Made by a program: the position numbers and the translations under genes. Positions 5,153 to 5,559 of a stretch of DNA of 5,559 bases are shown here, one piece after another (the first letter of the stretch is position 1; each line of letters opens with the position of its first letter). This DNA is from Planctomycetales bacterium (GTDB lineage: Bacteria > Planctomycetota > Planctomycetia > Planctomycetales > Planctomycetaceae), in NCBI GenBank assembly GCA_020050375.1, contig JAGVKR010000776.1:1-5559 (forward strand). Reading direction: 5' to 3'. Under the pieces are notes generated by a model. The model was given only the letters and a program-made list of their open reading frames with translations. It was not told the origin of the DNA and searched no databases.

Positions 5153-5559
5153 CTATTCCATTCCATGAGAAACCGCCGGCGTTCCGCTCGTAAGGATCTC
5201 GCGCACTGCCACATCGATGCGGCCCGTCAGCTTTGGCCAGTCGGCATGGAGTGCGTCGAATCCGATCGGCTCAGCGCCGTGCCGCAGCAGAATCAGCTCC
5301 GACCGGGCCGGCCATTTGCCGCTCATGCGCTGCACTGCCAGCGCATAGATCGCCAGTTGCATTTCATACTCGGCCAGGACATACGCTGGTCCTTTCCCTG
5401 CGGGGAGTTTTCCCGTTTTGTAGTCGAGAACGATCCAACTCCCGTCCGCCAATTGCAGCAGGCAGTCGAGCTTGCCGGAGATGATGCGGGACGATTCCTG
5501 CGTCGTCGTCGCGTCTGTCGATTCCGACGCCGGCCAGGGAAGACAAAACTCGATCTCGC
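5153..5559 (-). CDS. C-terminal part of a RecB/AddA-type PD-(D/E)XK nuclease, 5' end beyond window
   Basis: The frame is open to the right edge; 134 codons are visible. It carries the RecB-family nuclease core: GKLD with Asp at codon 5465-5467, then DYKTGK with Asp at 5423-5425 and Lys at 5417-5419, 14 codons from the first Asp to the second. In E. coli RecB the matching residues are Asp1067, Asp1080 and Lys1082, a similar spacing. The motif YEMQLAIYALAV follows, matching the Q-x3-Y helix of this family. No Fe-S cysteine cluster is seen at the C-terminus, which argues against AddB or Cas4 and for AddA/UvrD-like helicase-nucleases, or a lone PD-(D/E)XK protein. The stop is at 5153. An internal TTG start near 5452 is not needed, since conserved residues lie upstream of it. 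The nuclease domain is well supported; the full protein is not visible. Confidence 0.82.
   Translation of the reverse strand, partial: EIEFCLPWPASESTDATTTQESSRIISGKLDCLLQLADGSWIVLDYKTGKLPAGKGPAYVLAEYEMQLAIYALAVQRMSGKWPARSELILLRHGAEPIGFDALHADWPKLTGRIDVAVREILTSGTPAVSHGME

Noticed and set aside
4167..5168. 333-codon plus-strand frame over the SRPBCC gene and spacer
   Set aside because: It is antisense to a clear SRPBCC protein and crosses terminator-like spacer sequence; the translation has no family features.

Overview
The window looks like chromosomal DNA from a GC-rich bacterium, most likely a planctomycete. I infer this from a flagellar P-ring-like lipoprotein with no flagellar genes nearby, a secreted beta-helix (pectate-lyase-like) protein, a Planctomycetes-type SRPBCC membrane protein, inconsistent Shine-Dalgarno use, and spacers full of small repeats. 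No 16S rRNA or other marker is present, so the taxon stays an inference. I saw no tRNA, rRNA, CRISPR array, transposase or phage gene.

Layout from left to right. (1) Positions 1-1315, minus strand: the first 438 codons of a lipoprotein with a FlgI-like domain followed by HEAT-like helices, cut by the left edge. (2) 1316-1637: a divergent spacer with a good sigma-70-type promoter for the lipoprotein gene, a hairpin directly beside its ribosome binding site, and a G-rich tract. (3) 1638-2174, plus strand: a secreted beta-helix protein that appears to have lost its central part. (4) 2214-2516, minus strand: a 100-residue MoaD/ThiS-type beta-grasp protein ending in Gly-Gly. (5) 2517-2752: a spacer made almost wholly of repeats (G-rich tract, 10-bp-stem palindrome, heptamer array). 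(6) 2753-3868, minus strand: a beta-propeller protein with six Asp-box (BNR) motifs. (7) 3869-4097: a spacer with two hairpins. (8) 4098-4730, minus strand: a membrane-anchored SRPBCC protein. (9) 4731-4962: a divergent spacer with two hairpin-plus-T-run elements. (10) 4963-5121, plus strand: a 52-residue single-span membrane protein. (11) 5153-5559, minus strand: the C-terminal end of a RecB/AddA-type PD-(D/E)XK nuclease, cut by the right edge.

Most of these genes look unrelated in function. The exception is the propeller gene and the Gly-Gly beta-grasp gene, which lie in the same direction, propeller first. I recall this pairing from other bacterial genomes; its biochemistry is not, to my knowledge, established. 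It is the best candidate here for an undescribed system. The other points of interest are the P-ring/HEAT lipoprotein, the internally shortened beta-helix gene and the small membrane protein.
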